The notes beneath the pieces were generated by a model that did no database searches, was not told the DNA's origin, and worked only from the letters and a program-made list of their open reading frames with translations. 64,000 nucleotides of DNA from Pyrenula massariospora. Lineage: Eukaryota > Ascomycota > Eurotiomycetes > Pyrenulales > Pyrenulaceae. The stretch lies in assembly GCA_021030905.1 (NCBI GenBank), contig JAGFMI010000006.1, forward strand, positions 372,001-436,000. Direction: 5' to 3'. A program made the translations under genes and the position numbers. Each line of letters starts with the position of its first letter. Position 1 is the first letter of the stretch. Below, in pieces: positions 1-11,160 of this stretch.

Positions 1-2
1 AG

Positions 3-842
3 ACCGCACCGAAAGCCGACTTGGAGAAGAGTTTCGGGAAGGGGAAGAGCCAGGAGGACATGGTGCGGGAGATCCTGATGAAGGGGGAGATACAGGTGAA
101 CGCAGGGGAGAGGAAGGAGTTGCTGGAGCGGCTGGAGAGGGAGGTGGTGGATATGGTGCAGGGGAGGCTGGTGGATCCGGGGAGCAAGAGGGTGTACAGT
201 GCGGGGATGATCAAGAAGGCGCTGGACCAGCTTAGCAGTCAGGCGGGGCATGGGTCGCAGGCTGCTGTGGCGGAGAGGATGGGGAAGTTGGATTTGAATT
301 CGCGGAATAGTTCGCCGGCGAAGGGGGGCAAGGGGAGCGGGGTGGCGACGCCGGATGAGGATGGGGAGACGCCGGCGGTGTCGACGAAGGGAAAGCAGGC
401 AGGAAAAGATAAGGAGAAGGGGGATATTGCACACCTGCCGACGTGGACGGGTGTCTCGGCGAATCGAAGCGCAAAGTCTCAGGCGCTTGATGCGATGAAG
501 GCACTGATTGCCTGGCAGCCTATTCCTGTCATGCGGGCGAGAATGCGGTTGCGCATTACATGTCCAATATCAATCACAAAGTCAGCACCGAAATCGAAGG
601 CTACTACGAAGGAAGACGGAGCAGAGGGTGACGCAAAGGAAGTCAAGGGCACGGTCAAGGATCGGATATTAGGGTATATTGAACAGGTAGAGAGCCAGGA
701 TACTGTAGGTGACGAGTGGGAGGTAGTGGGTTTTGTGGTGCCGGGCGAGTACAAGGGCTTGGGGGAGTTTGTAGGTAGTGAGACTAAGGGCAGAGGGAGG
801 GTAGAGGTCTTAGATATGGCAGTGACGCATGAGGAGGGCTGA
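3..842 (+). CDS. SDO1: SDO1/SBDS ribosome maturation factor, 5'-truncated by window edge
   Basis: The frame is open to the left edge, so the N-terminus lies outside the window; codons begin at position 3. The first visible part (FGKGKSQEDMVREILMKGE) matches the end of the SBDS N-terminal domain. NPETKR-like VDPGSKRVYS and MIKKALDQL follow in the central domain, then an inserted Gly/Ser/Lys-rich stretch, then SANRSAKSQALDAMKAL and IPVMRARMRLRI, the usual start of the C-terminal part. The family releases eIF6/Tif6 from pre-60S ribosomes together with the GTPase Efl1/Ria1; it acts in the cytoplasm and nucleus. The low-complexity insertion between the central and C-terminal parts is common in fungal homologues as far as I recall. 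The gene converges on the carboxypeptidase gene. Identification is firm; the start and any upstream exons cannot be seen. Confidence 0.9.
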   Translation, partial: TAPKADLEKSFGKGKSQEDMVREILMKGEIQVNAGERKELLERLEREVVDMVQGRLVDPGSKRVYSAGMIKKALDQLSSQAGHGSQAAVAERMGKLDLNSRNSSPAKGGKGSGVATPDEDGETPAVSTKGKQAGKDKEKGDIAHLPTWTGVSANRSAKSQALDAMKALIAWQPIPVMRARMRLRITCPISITKSAPKSKATTKEDGAEGDAKEVKGTVKDRILGYIEQVESQDTVGDEWEVVGFVVPGEYKGLGEFVGSETKGRGRVEVLDMAVTHEEG

Positions 843-1208
843 GGTGTAAAGAAAAGAAAAAGATAGATGAATATAGACGCTTGTATGGATGCGCCATGAG
901 CTACAAAGCACGGACTGTGGGTCACGGGCTCTGAGGTCACAGACATTCTTGGAAGTTGAATCTTTGCTCTACGCAAATGAAAGTACGAGCGTAGTTCGGA
1001 GACGATAAGAAAAAGTATAATAAATGACCGGGTATCTGCAATATGAGCTTGCCCCATCGTGCAAACTGCGCCCTTGTACAACCAGTAGAGTGCTTTACAC
1101 CAACGAAAGATAGCACGGCTACCTAATCCAGTTCTTTACTTTCGGCTATGCCAGCCACATCTACTAAACTCTTCACCCCGATCCTTCAAGTCAGCTTCGA
1201 GCAACCGT
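843..1208. other. Convergent 3' intergenic region
   Basis: This holds only the 3' ends of SDO1 (+) and the carboxypeptidase gene (-). No ORF with family-like features, repeat or RNA gene is visible. Confidence 0.6.
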
Positions 1209-2912
1209 CTACATCCACTCACCACCCAGCCACCTATTGAAGAAGTCCAAGCTCGCCTCTGGCTGATCCATCGGCACCATATGACCACCACCGTGCATCT
1301 TGATATACGTGAAGTTCCCTTCGCTCTTCCATTCGCCGATCTTCCTTCCATCGGACTTTGCACCGAGGGTCAAATCGACTAACTGCTTTGGTGCATACTT
1401 CTTCTGTCCTGGCCACTCGAGGGCCTCGGTCCAAGCTTTGTTGCCGAGCCAGTTGCAGATGAAATCAGCGTCACCAGCGTAGATGAGCACGGGAATTTGC
1501 TCGATGATAGATGGGACCAGGCGATGGAATGGTTGCATCCAATCGCCATTGAAGAGGAAATTACGATTGATATCGAAATTGCAGCCTTCATACTTGTCAA
1601 CCTCAGCGCCAACGGCTTTGAGGACTTTGGGTTGATTGAGCCAGTCGTCGATATAGCTCAGGCCCTTGTAGCAGAGGTTGCCGTTCTCGCAAGGGACGCG
1701 GACATCGTATGGATTCTGACCAGTACGCTGGTAAGGACCAATAATGGCATTGTTGCAGTAGATGCTAGCAGGGACACAGTACCAGACGCTCTCCTTGTCA
1801 TAGCATGTCTGTATCAGTGATTGGCAGCGCGGGAGCGCATTCTCCATGGATTGGCAACCATCTTCGTCGACAACGGCGGGATAACCACCCTTACCACATG
1901 CCATTGGTTGGTAGTATTCGTACTGGGTCAGACCGTCGGTAAGGCCATTGCCGATAAGGACCGATTTGAGGTTAATATTGCGCTTTTTGTGTGCGAGAAT
2001 CTCTGAAGCAAAGACGGGGATATAGTGCCCTGCGTAAGATTCACCGGCGATATGGAAGTCCTGCTTGGCGTACTCCGGGAATTGTTTGAAAAAGAGCGTG
2101 AGGAGAGCGTAAATATCTTTCGAGGCGGCGATGGTGCTAGAAACGCTGCCGGAGGAGTACGAATACCCGACATTAACAGGTTGGTCGAGGAAGATCACGT
2201 TAGCGTTGCTGTTCCAGCTGTAATCATTGTAGACCACGTCACGCTGCTTGTTGATGCTAGCAGGACCCAGTTCTAAAAAGAGACCAGTCAAGGAGGAGCA
2301 ACCCGGGCCGCCATTGAGCCACAGGACAACAGGGTCATTTGCGGGATCGTTGCGAGACTCGAAGAACCCTGCAAATATTTCATCAGTAAATGAAGGTGAT
2401 CTTTATTATATCAAGAGCAGCTTACAATAAAACAGATGCTTATCGTTCTCGTTATCATCAAGATAGCCGCTGTATTGAGTAACATTAGGATCGACACCGA
2501 GTTCGCTCGGGTCAACCTTCTTGATCCGCATATCATAGGTGTCAAGTTTGCCGCTTAATTCTCTTTCTTTGTTACCTGTAGCAGTGTAGACCCATGAATC
2601 GTGGATTTGTTTGCCTCTCACAATATGGTCCCATTGGCTATCAGGGCGCCGAGTGTGCTTCTTCGGGGGTGTGAAGAAGGTCGCTTTCGACATCTGGTCT
2701 GGAAACATATTGGCGACATCGTCCCAAATCTTTCTCGACTCGTCGGTGAGGCCGCGGAGAGCATCTTCAACTTCATGGAATGAGTCCACCCAGGAGTCTA
2801 CCCAGCCCTTAGAACTCTCCTGGAGTTGTTTGGGTAGCTGCTTCAGAACTTGCTGCTGTTGAGCTGTCGCCGAGGCGGCGCTGGCCACAACCAGCGCTGA
2901 CGTGAACCTCAT
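1209..2912 (-). CDS. cpyA: Vacuolar carboxypeptidase Y (serine carboxypeptidase, S10)
   Basis: Two exons: 2912-2426 and 2368-1209, with a 57-nt GTAAGC..GCAG intron; joining gives F-Y-W-F-F-E-S-R in frame and 548 residues. It begins with a signal peptide ([17 protein letters not shown]) and a propeptide of about 110 residues. The oxyanion and active-site motifs are all present: [19 protein letters not shown] (catalytic Ser273), DADFICN (Asp464) and GGGHMVP (His525). The enzyme removes C-terminal residues from peptides in the vacuole after proenzyme processing. Many paired Cys residues around residues 320-400 fit the S10 disulfide pattern. Length matches fungal CpyA/Prc1. The downstream neighbour on the same strand (the MDR gene) is separated by about 600 bp, so there is no shared transcript. 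Confidence 0.95.
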
Positions 2913-3528
2913 GATGGTTGAAGTGAAGAAAGTATGAGATACGGAAGGATCAAGAGAGTGGTGGATGGGTTTGCCGGAGGAGTGAGGGAAAAAGAGATGG
3001 ATGAGTTGGCTGTCGGCTGCCTGGTGGAAGCTTAGCTCGCATCATTGGCCTGGTGACGCAGTCCAGTTTCAAGCATGTCCCGTCCGCTCGCACTATCTCC
3101 AACACGGGAAGCGGGCACGAACACCACGGATTTGACATAGCGAAATACTAGTATTGATTACCGATATCATCTATTGATTTTTTGGCCAGATGAACGCTAT
3201 CCTAGGAATCAATCAAGCATTAATCAAGAAGCATATGCAAAAACGTCCACAAACATCGCTCTATCATAGTCCCATCTGGGTGAACCCGAGGACTAATTTT
3301 GACAAGCCTTTGATCCTCGATGCAGAAGTCCGAGGTGGAAGACGAAAACGCTGCAAAATGATGGAATTCTTCATGGAAAACCCTCCGGACATGCTTTGAA
3401 GGAGTACAATCGAATATAGCGAATTCGATATCCGGTTCCCGTCATGAAGAGGAAGCAATTTTTATTGAAGCAAAGGGTCTGAAGGAATGATTTCCAAAAG
3501 TCTCTCATGGCACATGCACCATATCACT
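2913..3528. other. Intergenic region upstream of carboxypeptidase Y
   Basis: This contains the promoter side of the carboxypeptidase gene and the 3' end of the MDR gene, both on the minus strand. Short ORFs here have no recognisable features. I see no repeat. Confidence 0.5.
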
Positions 3529-4569
3529 CTACCCAATAACCTTCATGACGACCTTTCCCTTCGCATGTCCACTCTCTAACCTCTTAAACGCCGTCTCATA
3601 ATCTTCAAATCTGTGAACACTGTCTATCACCGCCCTGTACTTTCCTTGTTCTATCAGCTCCGCAATTTCCTCTAACTGCTTCCCATTTGGCGTCATGATG
3701 AAGAACATGTGTTCGATATTCCTGCCCTCAAATCCATGGGGTTTCAAATCCTCTAATGCGACGCCCTCAGGTGGCGCCGCAATACTAACAATCTTTCCCC
3801 CCTCTCTGACTGCAAACCAAGCATCTGTCACGGCCTTGCCACTCTTGCCATCAATCACCAAATCAACCATTCTTGCACTGGGGTCCTCCGCAATCCAACC
3901 TTGGATACTAATCTTGCGATAATCAAGGGCCTCTTCAGCACCAAGAGACTTCACAAGCTCAACATTCTCCGGCCCACACGTCCCAATAACCTCGCATCCA
4001 GCCGCCTTCGCTAGCTGCACCGCCCACACCCCTACTCCGCCGGACGCAGCAGTAACCAATACCCTCTTCGACTTCACCACATCATTTCTTTGCTTGAGAT
4101 TCGCGATGTCAAGCCCACCATGCGCAAAAAGCGCCTGCCACGCCGTCGTGGCGCTCATCGGGACCGTAGCCGCCTCCTCCCAGCTCAAAGCTCGCGGCTT
4201 CCTCGCTAGCTCATCTGTCAACGCGATAGCATACTCCCTCGCACAGCCGGTCCGGCTATAACGCGTGCGGGCAAATACCTCGCTTCCCTTTTGGAACGGA
4301 GAGTCTGGTGGTGCAGTGACGACCGTCCCGGCAACGTCATTGATCGGGATTGGTTCTCTGAGAGGGTTGTTCGGCGGCCAGCGGGAGGACCAAGTGAGTT
4401 CGCCGGCACAAGGAGCGAGAGTGTGGACGCGGATTAAATGCTCGGCTGTGTTTGGAGCTGGTGTAGGGGTTGGATGTGAGATAAGAGAGAGTTTGTTGGT
4501 TGCGAGATCGTGCCAGATGGCGCGCGCTGTTGAAGGGACGCCTTGGACGGGAGATGATGGTGTTGCCAT
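3529..4569 (-). CDS. Zinc-independent MDR-family NAD(P)H-dependent oxidoreductase (quinone oxidoreductase-like)
   Basis: An intronless 346-residue protein if it starts at MATPSSPVQG; the frame stays open to another ATG at 4704 that would add 45 residues of poor family likeness, so I chose the inner start. The N-terminal GroES-like fold includes INDVAGTVV. The Rossmann domain has VLVTAASGGVGVWAVQLAKAAG, a G-x-G-x-x-G-type nucleotide loop, followed by GAEEALDY and a C-terminal GHAKGKVVMKV. These are the marks of quinone-oxidoreductase-like MDR proteins. The structural-zinc cysteine cluster and catalytic Cys/His of classical alcohol dehydrogenases are not seen. The substrate cannot be told; enones, quinones or a secondary-metabolite intermediate are all possible. 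It is divergent from the regulator-like gene at 5382, with about 0.8 kb between. Confidence 0.85.
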   Translation of the reverse strand: MATPSSPVQGVPSTARAIWHDLATNKLSLISHPTPTPAPNTAEHLIRVHTLAPCAGELTWSSRWPPNNPLREPIPINDVAGTVVTAPPDSPFQKGSEVFARTRYSRTGCAREYAIALTDELARKPRALSWEEAATVPMSATTAWQALFAHGGLDIANLKQRNDVVKSKRVLVTAASGGVGVWAVQLAKAAGCEVIGTCGPENVELVKSLGAEEALDYRKISIQGWIAEDPSARMVDLVIDGKSGKAVTDAWFAVREGGKIVSIAAPPEGVALEDLKPHGFEGRNIEHMFFIMTPNGKQLEEIAELIEQGKYRAVIDSVHRFEDYETAFKRLESGHAKGKVVMKVIG

Positions 4570-5381
4570 TGTGAGAAAGACAGGATAATCGCGTATTGCC
4601 GTACAAAAGAGATGAACCGGGAGATAGGAGCTGGATATCGTACGAAATTCATCAAAACCTATGGTAGCCTGTAGAGTGTAGAGATCTGCCGGAGATGAAG
4701 CCATCTTAAATACTGTAATCTTTGCCTCGATGAGCGTATTACTCTAGACCTAATGACTTAAAACCTGATAGAATTTATTATAAGAGATACAGTATCACCC
4801 TGCAGGAATAGCACCTTGACCCAACTAGACTACATAAGGCAAGAATTGCCCTTTTCAGCCTAGGTTGGTTAGTGTTTGCAGGCAGCTGATTCATCGTCGA
4901 GCTTGTCTCTTGGCCAGCAGACTTAGCAAATCTCCCGGCTACGTTGCCGAGAAGGTCCTGAAGGTTCAATGTCAGGCTTCGACTTCGATTATCGTGCGAA
5001 GTCTTTTGATGTGTGTCACCTTGAAGCTGACATCAAGTTACATATCTTGATACGATTCGCTCTTCACGCGTGTTGATGTGTAATCGGTGTGAGGGATTTA
5101 CAGCGGATACGGCGCACCCAAGAGAAATCTAAGTGGTTCTATCGATCCATGGAGCTCTGGTAACTTTAATTGAGTAGTGGCGAGAGGTGGAGCTCCTGCA
5201 ACAGGCTTTAGGATCAATCCCGTGGAAACTCTTCAGAAAGGTCGTGCAGCCTAAACACTATCAGCGTGCTTGATTCTTGACTCTTCCAAATAAGCGGCGC
5301 TCTAACATTTTCAAGTTGTTGCTTGAAGGCAGTTCATGAGTTAATCTCGTTGCCGTCAAATTGTCCATTCTGAGAGCCAGA
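4570..5381. other. Divergent intergenic region
   Basis: This is promoter space for the MDR gene (left) and the regulator-like gene (right). The left 135 bp could be coding if the upstream ATG at 4704 is used. Nothing else stands out. Confidence 0.5.
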
Positions 5382-6966
5382 ATGAAATTACAAGACCATG
5401 GCGCGACCACGTTTGTTCACAGTCTGTGGTTTCTTGATCCACAGAAGCCCCAACTGGATAAGGCAGCGAAGTCTCGGTCAATGCATGAATATCATCGAAT
5501 GAGAAGGTGGACATTAGCACAGTCCAATCGTGGGCGGCGGAATATCCTAGCGGACGGCGTGCTGAAATGGGTGAAGAAGCCTGGCAAGGACCTAGAGCGT
5601 CGCCAACAAGACCACAAGCAGCGGCTGCAGCACATGAGCGAGGAACAGGGTAGGACTTGCCTAGATGAGGTACACGTAGTGAGCCCAAGGGCCTCTCTTG
5701 ATAATGGAAAGGCTGATTCGCTGAACGCCTTTCCTATTCCTGAGAATGGTGCACACCCCTCACCGTCAATGTTAGTTGATTTCGGTAAGTATGCTGAAAT
5801 CCAGTAACCTAACTCCAAATATGCTCACCTTGTTAGTGCTGCATGGAACAGGATATCGGCTCTGCGGTGTCGATCCGGCACAAGCACCGTTCTTGCACAG
5901 TAGAGAGCTCTTCATCATCCCAGCACTTCAGGACGTGGTTGCCTTTCATGCTCTCTGCGCCGTCGCATCATGGGCCTGGAGCCAAGCAAATGCAGGGATG
6001 GGTCACATCCAGTCTCTTCAATACAAGCAACAGGCCATCCAATTAGTCAATGAGCGATTGACGGGAGATGCGGCAGAATCAGACCACACAATACTAGCAG
6101 TATCATTGCTCTGGAAGCTTGAGGTAAGTCGTGTCAATTGCGCGTTTTCCGAATAGTCTCACTTACAAGGCAGGCTCGGTTCGACGATGCCGATAACCTC
6201 TCGAGGCATGTTAGAGGGCTAATGCAGCTAGTCTGTCTTAGAGGCGGGTTGCACATGCTCAACCAGAGACTGCAACTACTACTAGCGTGGTGAGTATTGA
6301 CGGTTTAGATCCGCCGTTAAACAGCAAAGGCTAATGTAGAAAAGGTTGACATCTTCTCAACCAGGTGACCTCGCCATTCAATTCTTTGGTCCAAGCGAGT
6401 TTGCAGTGGACCTGTCATCAAAACAATATTTTGATCTCTGTTCGCAGGACCTGTTTTTCAGCCTGGAGTCCTTCATAGCACCAAGGGCGATGGCTTGTGG
6501 TGCGGCACACATTGAATCCTTCGGAATGAGCAAGATCCTTCAACGCATACTATCCACCCCCGTAAGCAACCAAAAAAGTCACTTCCGAGGCCGACCCCTC
6601 CTTGGAAGTCTTTGTAGATTGGGAGCATTGCTTTGGCTCCACACTCTCAGAAAGGACTTTATCGGCAACGCTTTAGAAATGAATTCGCAGATCGAGAGGT
6701 TGAACAGGCGCTTGAGTATGCATAGTTTGCAGCGGCAGGGGAATGTTGTGATGTTGTGGCATGTTCTTCTAAAGAGCGAAGATAGTCTCTCAATCGACAA
6801 CCGAGCATGGCCTGTTGTAAGGATGATGAGCATTGCTAAGCGAATGAGTCTGGACCTGGTTGAGAGGCTGGCAGACCTGCTTTGGGCGCAGCTCGCTGGT
6901 GAAGCTCGAGATTGGAATCATGAGGTTATGGAATGTGTAGCAGAGGTACGACAAGCAGTGGAATAG
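5382..6966 (+). CDS. Fungal_trans_2-like regulator homologue without a zinc cluster
   Basis: Four exons: 5382-5784, 5837-6123, 6174-6289 and 6345-6966; introns of 50-55 nt with GTAAGT/GTGAGT donors keep frame and give 475 residues. ORF calling also allows a TTG upstream, but the first ATG is at 5382. The N-terminus (FVHSLWFLDPQKPQ, then SRSMHEYHRMRRW) is the pattern I know from fungal proteins annotated as transcription-factor-like, where a short segment followed by a basic R/K stretch precedes a helical domain. The middle (AFHALCAVASWAW, RHVRGLMQLVCLRGGL) matches the helical fungal-specific regulatory domain. No C6 zinc cluster is seen, so DNA binding is doubtful; it may act as a partner or be a domain-loss paralogue. 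The family is a reasonable call, the function unknown. Intron 3 could use another AG, which would introduce a stop. Confidence 0.7.
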
Positions 6967-7919
6967 GCCTGGGACGGACCATTCAAAGTCGGCATTTATG
7001 TGAAGATCCTCGATCCAGTATGCCTTAATTGAAACATTTGACTGCAAGTTCAAAACGATTCCCCTTCCTCAAGACATAGTGAGACCGCTTCTTAAGGATC
7101 TAATGAATGCTCTGTACGGAGTCTGTGCCTTCGACTGCCAGCGGTCGTTGCTTACCAGGACAGACTCTTGATAATAGTACATAGTGTACCGGCCTCTCTG
7201 TATCTCGAAATATGGTCAGTTACTACACATCGCATGAAGGGTCTTGTGGCACGGCGGCCATGCCATTTTCTACGTGGTAGGGGCCGCCTCAAGCTCAGGG
7301 TCTCGCCACGAGGAATATTCTAAAAGAGTCTTCTTTCATGGCATCGTTTTGTGGACGTAGCCTTGCGGTAGGTGCAGAGTAGTGTTTGCTTAGAGACTCG
7401 GCTCCCTCCGACGGCGTGTTAGTCTCCACGTTGGCGGGTCCCTGCATATTTTCGGATCACCGCCAAAGCCACCGAGTTCCACAAAACAATCTTCCTGACA
7501 CTATTTTGTCAACACATCTATTGCCTCCTAACTATCTCTCCTCTCAGCAGACGCCGCCGTTTAAACCTCGTGTATGCGCGTAGTAAGACGCCATCCTCCT
7601 AAGCAATAAGCGAGAGCGTCAGGGGTAGCGCTAGAGCTGTCTCGAATGCTGGTAAATTGGCTGGCCAGTCGGCGCCCACGAGCCGCTCCCCGCGCAAAAC
7701 TGCGCCGCCTGGATATGGGAAATTGTACGAACCGAAAACTCGTACAAAGTCCAGTCTATATCCTGCGTATTTCTGCCTTTCCCTCCTCACCTACTCCTTT
7801 TCCTTCTTCACTCACGCTCGTTAAGTGTTAAGCAACACCGCTTTCGTTTAATTTTTGTGTCGAGTAGTCCATTTTGCATACTAGCTCATACCCGAGAGAT
7901 TCCTCAACTTACCGCCAAA
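6967..7919. other. Intergenic region with pyrimidine-rich leader
   Basis: There are no coding features. Positions about 7770-7815 form a C/T-rich tract just upstream of the GPI-protein start, typical of a core promoter or 5' leader of a well-expressed fungal gene. Confidence 0.5.
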
Positions 7920-8723
7920 ATGCCATCCACATCTACAACCATAGTTTTATCTCTCCTCGCCTCTATCACTCCACTCGTCTACTCTCAAAGCACCGTCTCC
8001 CTCTTCATCCCAGGCGCCGACCAACAATCCCTTGTCGCCCAAGTCCTGACCTCCAAAGCCTCCACAACAACCTACATTGTCCAATGCGCTACCACCGACT
8101 CCTCCTTCCTAACCGTCACCGCCGACTCTGCGTCCGCCTCCGCAAGCGCCACCGGCTTCCCCGACGATTCCTCCGAAGACCCTTCTGACGACTGCGGCTT
8201 CCCCGTCCCCTTTACCTTCGTCAACGCCCCCAATTCCATCGCCATGGGCCTCTCCTACCCCGGGCTCTCCGCAACCGTCGATTGCTCCCTCGGTGGAACA
8301 ACCACAGCCACTTGCAAAGAAACCTTCTCTGGGACAGACATCAATGGTCCGAGCACGACTGATACCTCTCTCGGCCCGGACGACATAACCCTGTTCCCCA
8401 TCCCCTTGACCACGGGCCTGCAGCTCGTGGACCTGACTACCAACAGCAATGGGGAGCTCACCACCGTCCCTGCAAAGTCCGGCGCGAGCGCGACCAGCTC
8501 TGGCGCTATGGTGACATCTACGGCGAAGGCGGGAGGATCGAGCTCGTCGTCGTCGGGCATGAGCAGCAGCACCAGCGCAGCGAGCGGATCCGGGGTGAGT
8601 GCGGCGAATGGGAGCTCCAGCTCCAGCTCCAGCGTAGCTACGGGTGGGATGCCGAAGATCACCGTGGCACCGCAGTGGGTTGTTGGGGGAGCAGCCGCGG
8701 CGATGGTGGTGCTTGCGGCGTGA
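7920..8723 (+). CDS. Secreted Ser-rich GPI-anchored cell-wall protein
   Basis: A single-exon protein of 267 residues from the ATG at 7920; the frame extends 21 codons further upstream but without ATG. It begins with a signal peptide (MPSTSTTIVLSLLASITPLVYS). The folded part has a small number of cysteines (QCATT, DDCGFP, DCSLGG, ATCKE) likely forming two disulfides. A Ser/Thr/Ala-rich stalk of about 80 residues follows, then a C-terminal hydrophobic segment (APQWVVGGAAAAMVVLAA) with small residues ahead of it, which fits a GPI attachment signal. Such proteins sit at the plasma membrane or in the wall and are common in Pezizomycotina; I know no defined biochemical role. The stalk DNA contains AGC/TCC runs around 8530-8640. 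It converges on HOS2. Confidence 0.8.
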   Translation: MPSTSTTIVLSLLASITPLVYSQSTVSLFIPGADQQSLVAQVLTSKASTTTYIVQCATTDSSFLTVTADSASASASATGFPDDSSEDPSDDCGFPVPFTFVNAPNSIAMGLSYPGLSATVDCSLGGTTTATCKETFSGTDINGPSTTDTSLGPDDITLFPIPLTTGLQLVDLTTNSNGELTTVPAKSGASATSSGAMVTSTAKAGGSSSSSSGMSSSTSAASGSGVSAANGSSSSSSSVATGGMPKITVAPQWVVGGAAAAMVVLAA

Positions 8724-9178
8724 ATGTTGACGCTGTGATTGGTGGTACTGGGTGAAGGGGGAAGAGGCGGAGTGTTACTTCAAAAGCGGAAATTCATTGT
8801 CTTGTAAGTCTTGCATGATCACCACGGCATACTTTTGCGATACCTGTGGATAGAACCATATGCATTGGGAGGGAGTAGATGTATAGATTTGGATGGCAAT
8901 GTCTAACAGCAGATATATACTTTTATCAAAAGCTGCAAATGAACGATGAAAAATTTAAAGCAAAAGACTCATCATATCCGTAATTCTTTAGAAAAGCCTC
9001 AACAGAGTAAACAGATTTCCCTCTTGGTGCGGGTATCATAAGCCGAACCTCCGTCTTCCACCCCACATAATACCTCCAGGATCGCACCCAAACATAACAT
9101 CCAAACGCATATAAAGCCCACCCATAACTCAAGATCCATATCCATCCACAGTCATCCGACAATCCAATCCATCTCATG
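8724..9178. other. Convergent 3' intergenic region
   Basis: 3' flanks of the GPI-protein gene and HOS2. No feature is recognised. Confidence 0.5.
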
Positions 9179-10621
9179 TCAGACAGCCAACTCCCCCCTT
9201 CCCCCAAATCCCCTTTCCGCCTCCCTCCTCCTTTTTCCCCCGTCTACCCCGTTGATCTCTTCCGCCTTCTCTTCCCTCTCCCGCTCCTCCTCCTCCAACT
9301 CCTTCTCCACCTCTTCTCTCCACGCCCCCAGATCCGGCGGCACATACTGCATCTGCACGCTCGGCGCACCCTGTATATACCGCAACTGCTCCATGCAATG
9401 CTCCTTAATATTCTCCAGGTAACTCCGCGGATTCTTGTTCTCGTATTTGACCGTGTTCTGCAGCGGGGGGAAGAGTTGGTGGCCTTCTAGGTGCTCTAGA
9501 AACGGTGTGTGGGACGGCAAAGTGGGGTCGATGCGGTCTTCCGCGCCGATGCAGAGCGACGTTTCGTGGGCCCAGAGGCGCGCCACGTTCCGTGGTGTAT
9601 ACCCGCCTCCCCCGACGACGAGCAGCGGGATCTCGAACGATTTGACGAAGGACAGGCAGGTGCCGTGGCCGCGGATGTTGAGGTTAAAGCAGCCCAGGCG
9701 GTCGTTGCCGAGCGAGTCCGCGCCGCATTGCAGACAGATGGCCGTGGGTTGGTAGGTTCTGATGCAGGGGCCGATTATTTCTTTGAAGAGCCAGATGTAG
9801 CTCTCGTCGTCGATGCCGTCGTTTAAGGGGACGTTGAGGGAATAGTGCGCGCCTGGATTCTGGGGATGAGAGGGGCCGGTGTCTGAAAGTGCGCCGGTCC
9901 CGGGGAAGAAGTTTTCGCGGTCGTATTTGTGGAAGGAGACAGTGAGGACGCGGTCGGTGCTGCGGAATGCCTGCTCGACGCCGTCGCCGTGGTGCACGTC
10001 TATGTCTATGTAAAGCACCCGCGGGTGGTGGCGGAGGAGTTGGAGGATGCCGAGGACGATGTCGTTGATATAGCAGAAGCCACTAGCTTCGCCTTTCTTG
10101 GCGTGGTGCAGGCCGCCGGACCAGTTAATCGCGATGTCAGATTGGTGGTTGACTAGCTTGCGGGAGGCATCGAGAGAGGCACCTGCGTAGAGAGAGCAGT
10201 AATTGAATAGGCCATCAAAGACAGGGCAGTCGTCGCCCATGTTAAAGGATTGGATGCCACTGGAAAGCGGGCCCTCGAGCATGTTCAGCGGAGTAACCCG
10301 GGAGAGGAACTCGATGTAGTCAGACTTGTGATAGTCTACAAGTTCTTCTTTTGTGGCGGCGCGAGAAAGGTAGTTGTCCATGGCAGTGTGCATGCCATAT
10401 GCGACAACAATAGACTTTGTCAGTGTCAAACGCCATGGTTTCATTGGGTGTTGCTGGCCGAAATGATGTTTTTCAACTTCAGCATTGGCGTGCCATGAGA
10501 CTGTGTACCCCTTTGGACGTTCAATGCCATTGTTCTCTAACTCCTGCTGAATTTTCTTGCTGTAGGTGATTGTTGATAGGTTCGCTGGCGCTTGATATTC
10601 TTCTACGATTGCTTGCGCCAT
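9179..10621 (-). CDS. hosA: Class I histone deacetylase, Hos2/HosA type (Set3 complex)
   Basis: An intronless 480-residue protein. It fits Hos2 rather than Rpd3: HPMKPWRLTLTKS, FNMGDDCPVF and KLVNHQSDIAINWSGGLHHAKK are close to yeast Hos2. The active site is complete: His172-His173, zinc ligands Asp208 and His210 in YIDIDVHHGDGV, Asp302 in QCGADSLG, and Tyr341 in GGGGYTPRN. The C-terminal tail (about residues 430-480) is Glu/Arg-rich and low in complexity. Hos2 removes acetyl groups from H3/H4 as the catalytic part of the Set3 complex, mostly on transcribed genes. It is head to head with YNG2, an acetyltransferase subunit, across about 540 bp. A. nidulans calls the orthologue HosA; Hos2 is the yeast name. 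Confidence 0.95.
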   Translation of the reverse strand: MAQAIVEEYQAPANLSTITYSKKIQQELENNGIERPKGYTVSWHANAEVEKHHFGQQHPMKPWRLTLTKSIVVAYGMHTAMDNYLSRAATKEELVDYHKSDYIEFLSRVTPLNMLEGPLSSGIQSFNMGDDCPVFDGLFNYCSLYAGASLDASRKLVNHQSDIAINWSGGLHHAKKGEASGFCYINDIVLGILQLLRHHPRVLYIDIDVHHGDGVEQAFRSTDRVLTVSFHKYDRENFFPGTGALSDTGPSHPQNPGAHYSLNVPLNDGIDDESYIWLFKEIIGPCIRTYQPTAICLQCGADSLGNDRLGCFNLNIRGHGTCLSFVKSFEIPLLVVGGGGYTPRNVARLWAHETSLCIGAEDRIDPTLPSHTPFLEHLEGHQLFPPLQNTVKYENKNPRSYLENIKEHCMEQLRYIQGAPSVQMQYVPPDLGAWREEVEKELEEEEREREEKAEEINGVDGGKRRREAERGFGGRGELAV

Positions 10622-11160
10622 TGGTGATTGATTGCATATGCTGGTCCGATAAATAAAATTTCGTGTTTGTATGAAACATCTTCTCTGTCAGCAAATCATC
10701 GTTGGAATTTTCCGTAAGTCCTGCCAGTTTATTGGTGTCATTGCGACAAATGGATGATTCGCGCAGCGAAGAAGGTTGTGATGATGGATGGCAAGGCTGA
10801 CGAGGCTGGGTCCGGCAGAACCTTCCAGATTTGTCGGTGGCGTTGTTATTTGCAACTTTGCTTTGGAATCGTGCGGCTTCCGCTCGATCACCTTTCGCAG
10901 CGCGGGTCCTTCTGTGAAACTGTTGAAAACTTCGAATCTTTTTCGCCTTATCGTTACGATCCAAGATAACAACCTGGCCAGCGCCATCATCGGATCAGCA
11001 AGCTTTTCCAGAGTTTTGTAGGCTCAGGAGACCTGGTTGCTGGGCCTGATGCGACAATTTCTTGGCAATAATTCGTAGGACTTATCCATTGCGAACAGTT
11101 TGGAATTCTTCGCGAATTGAAATCTCTTTTTCAAAGTATTTCCGTTTTAAAATCGACATC
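10622..11160. promoter_or_regulatory. Bidirectional promoter region HOS2 / YNG2
   Basis: The two start codons face away from each other across 539 bp with no other convincing ORF between, so both promoters must lie here. The frame of YNG2 is open upstream to 11062 but family likeness begins at 11161. No named operator site was recognised. Confidence 0.55.

Noticed and set aside
1497-1820. Plus-strand ORF of 107 codons
   Set aside because: Antisense to the carboxypeptidase Y exon, which has the full catalytic triad.
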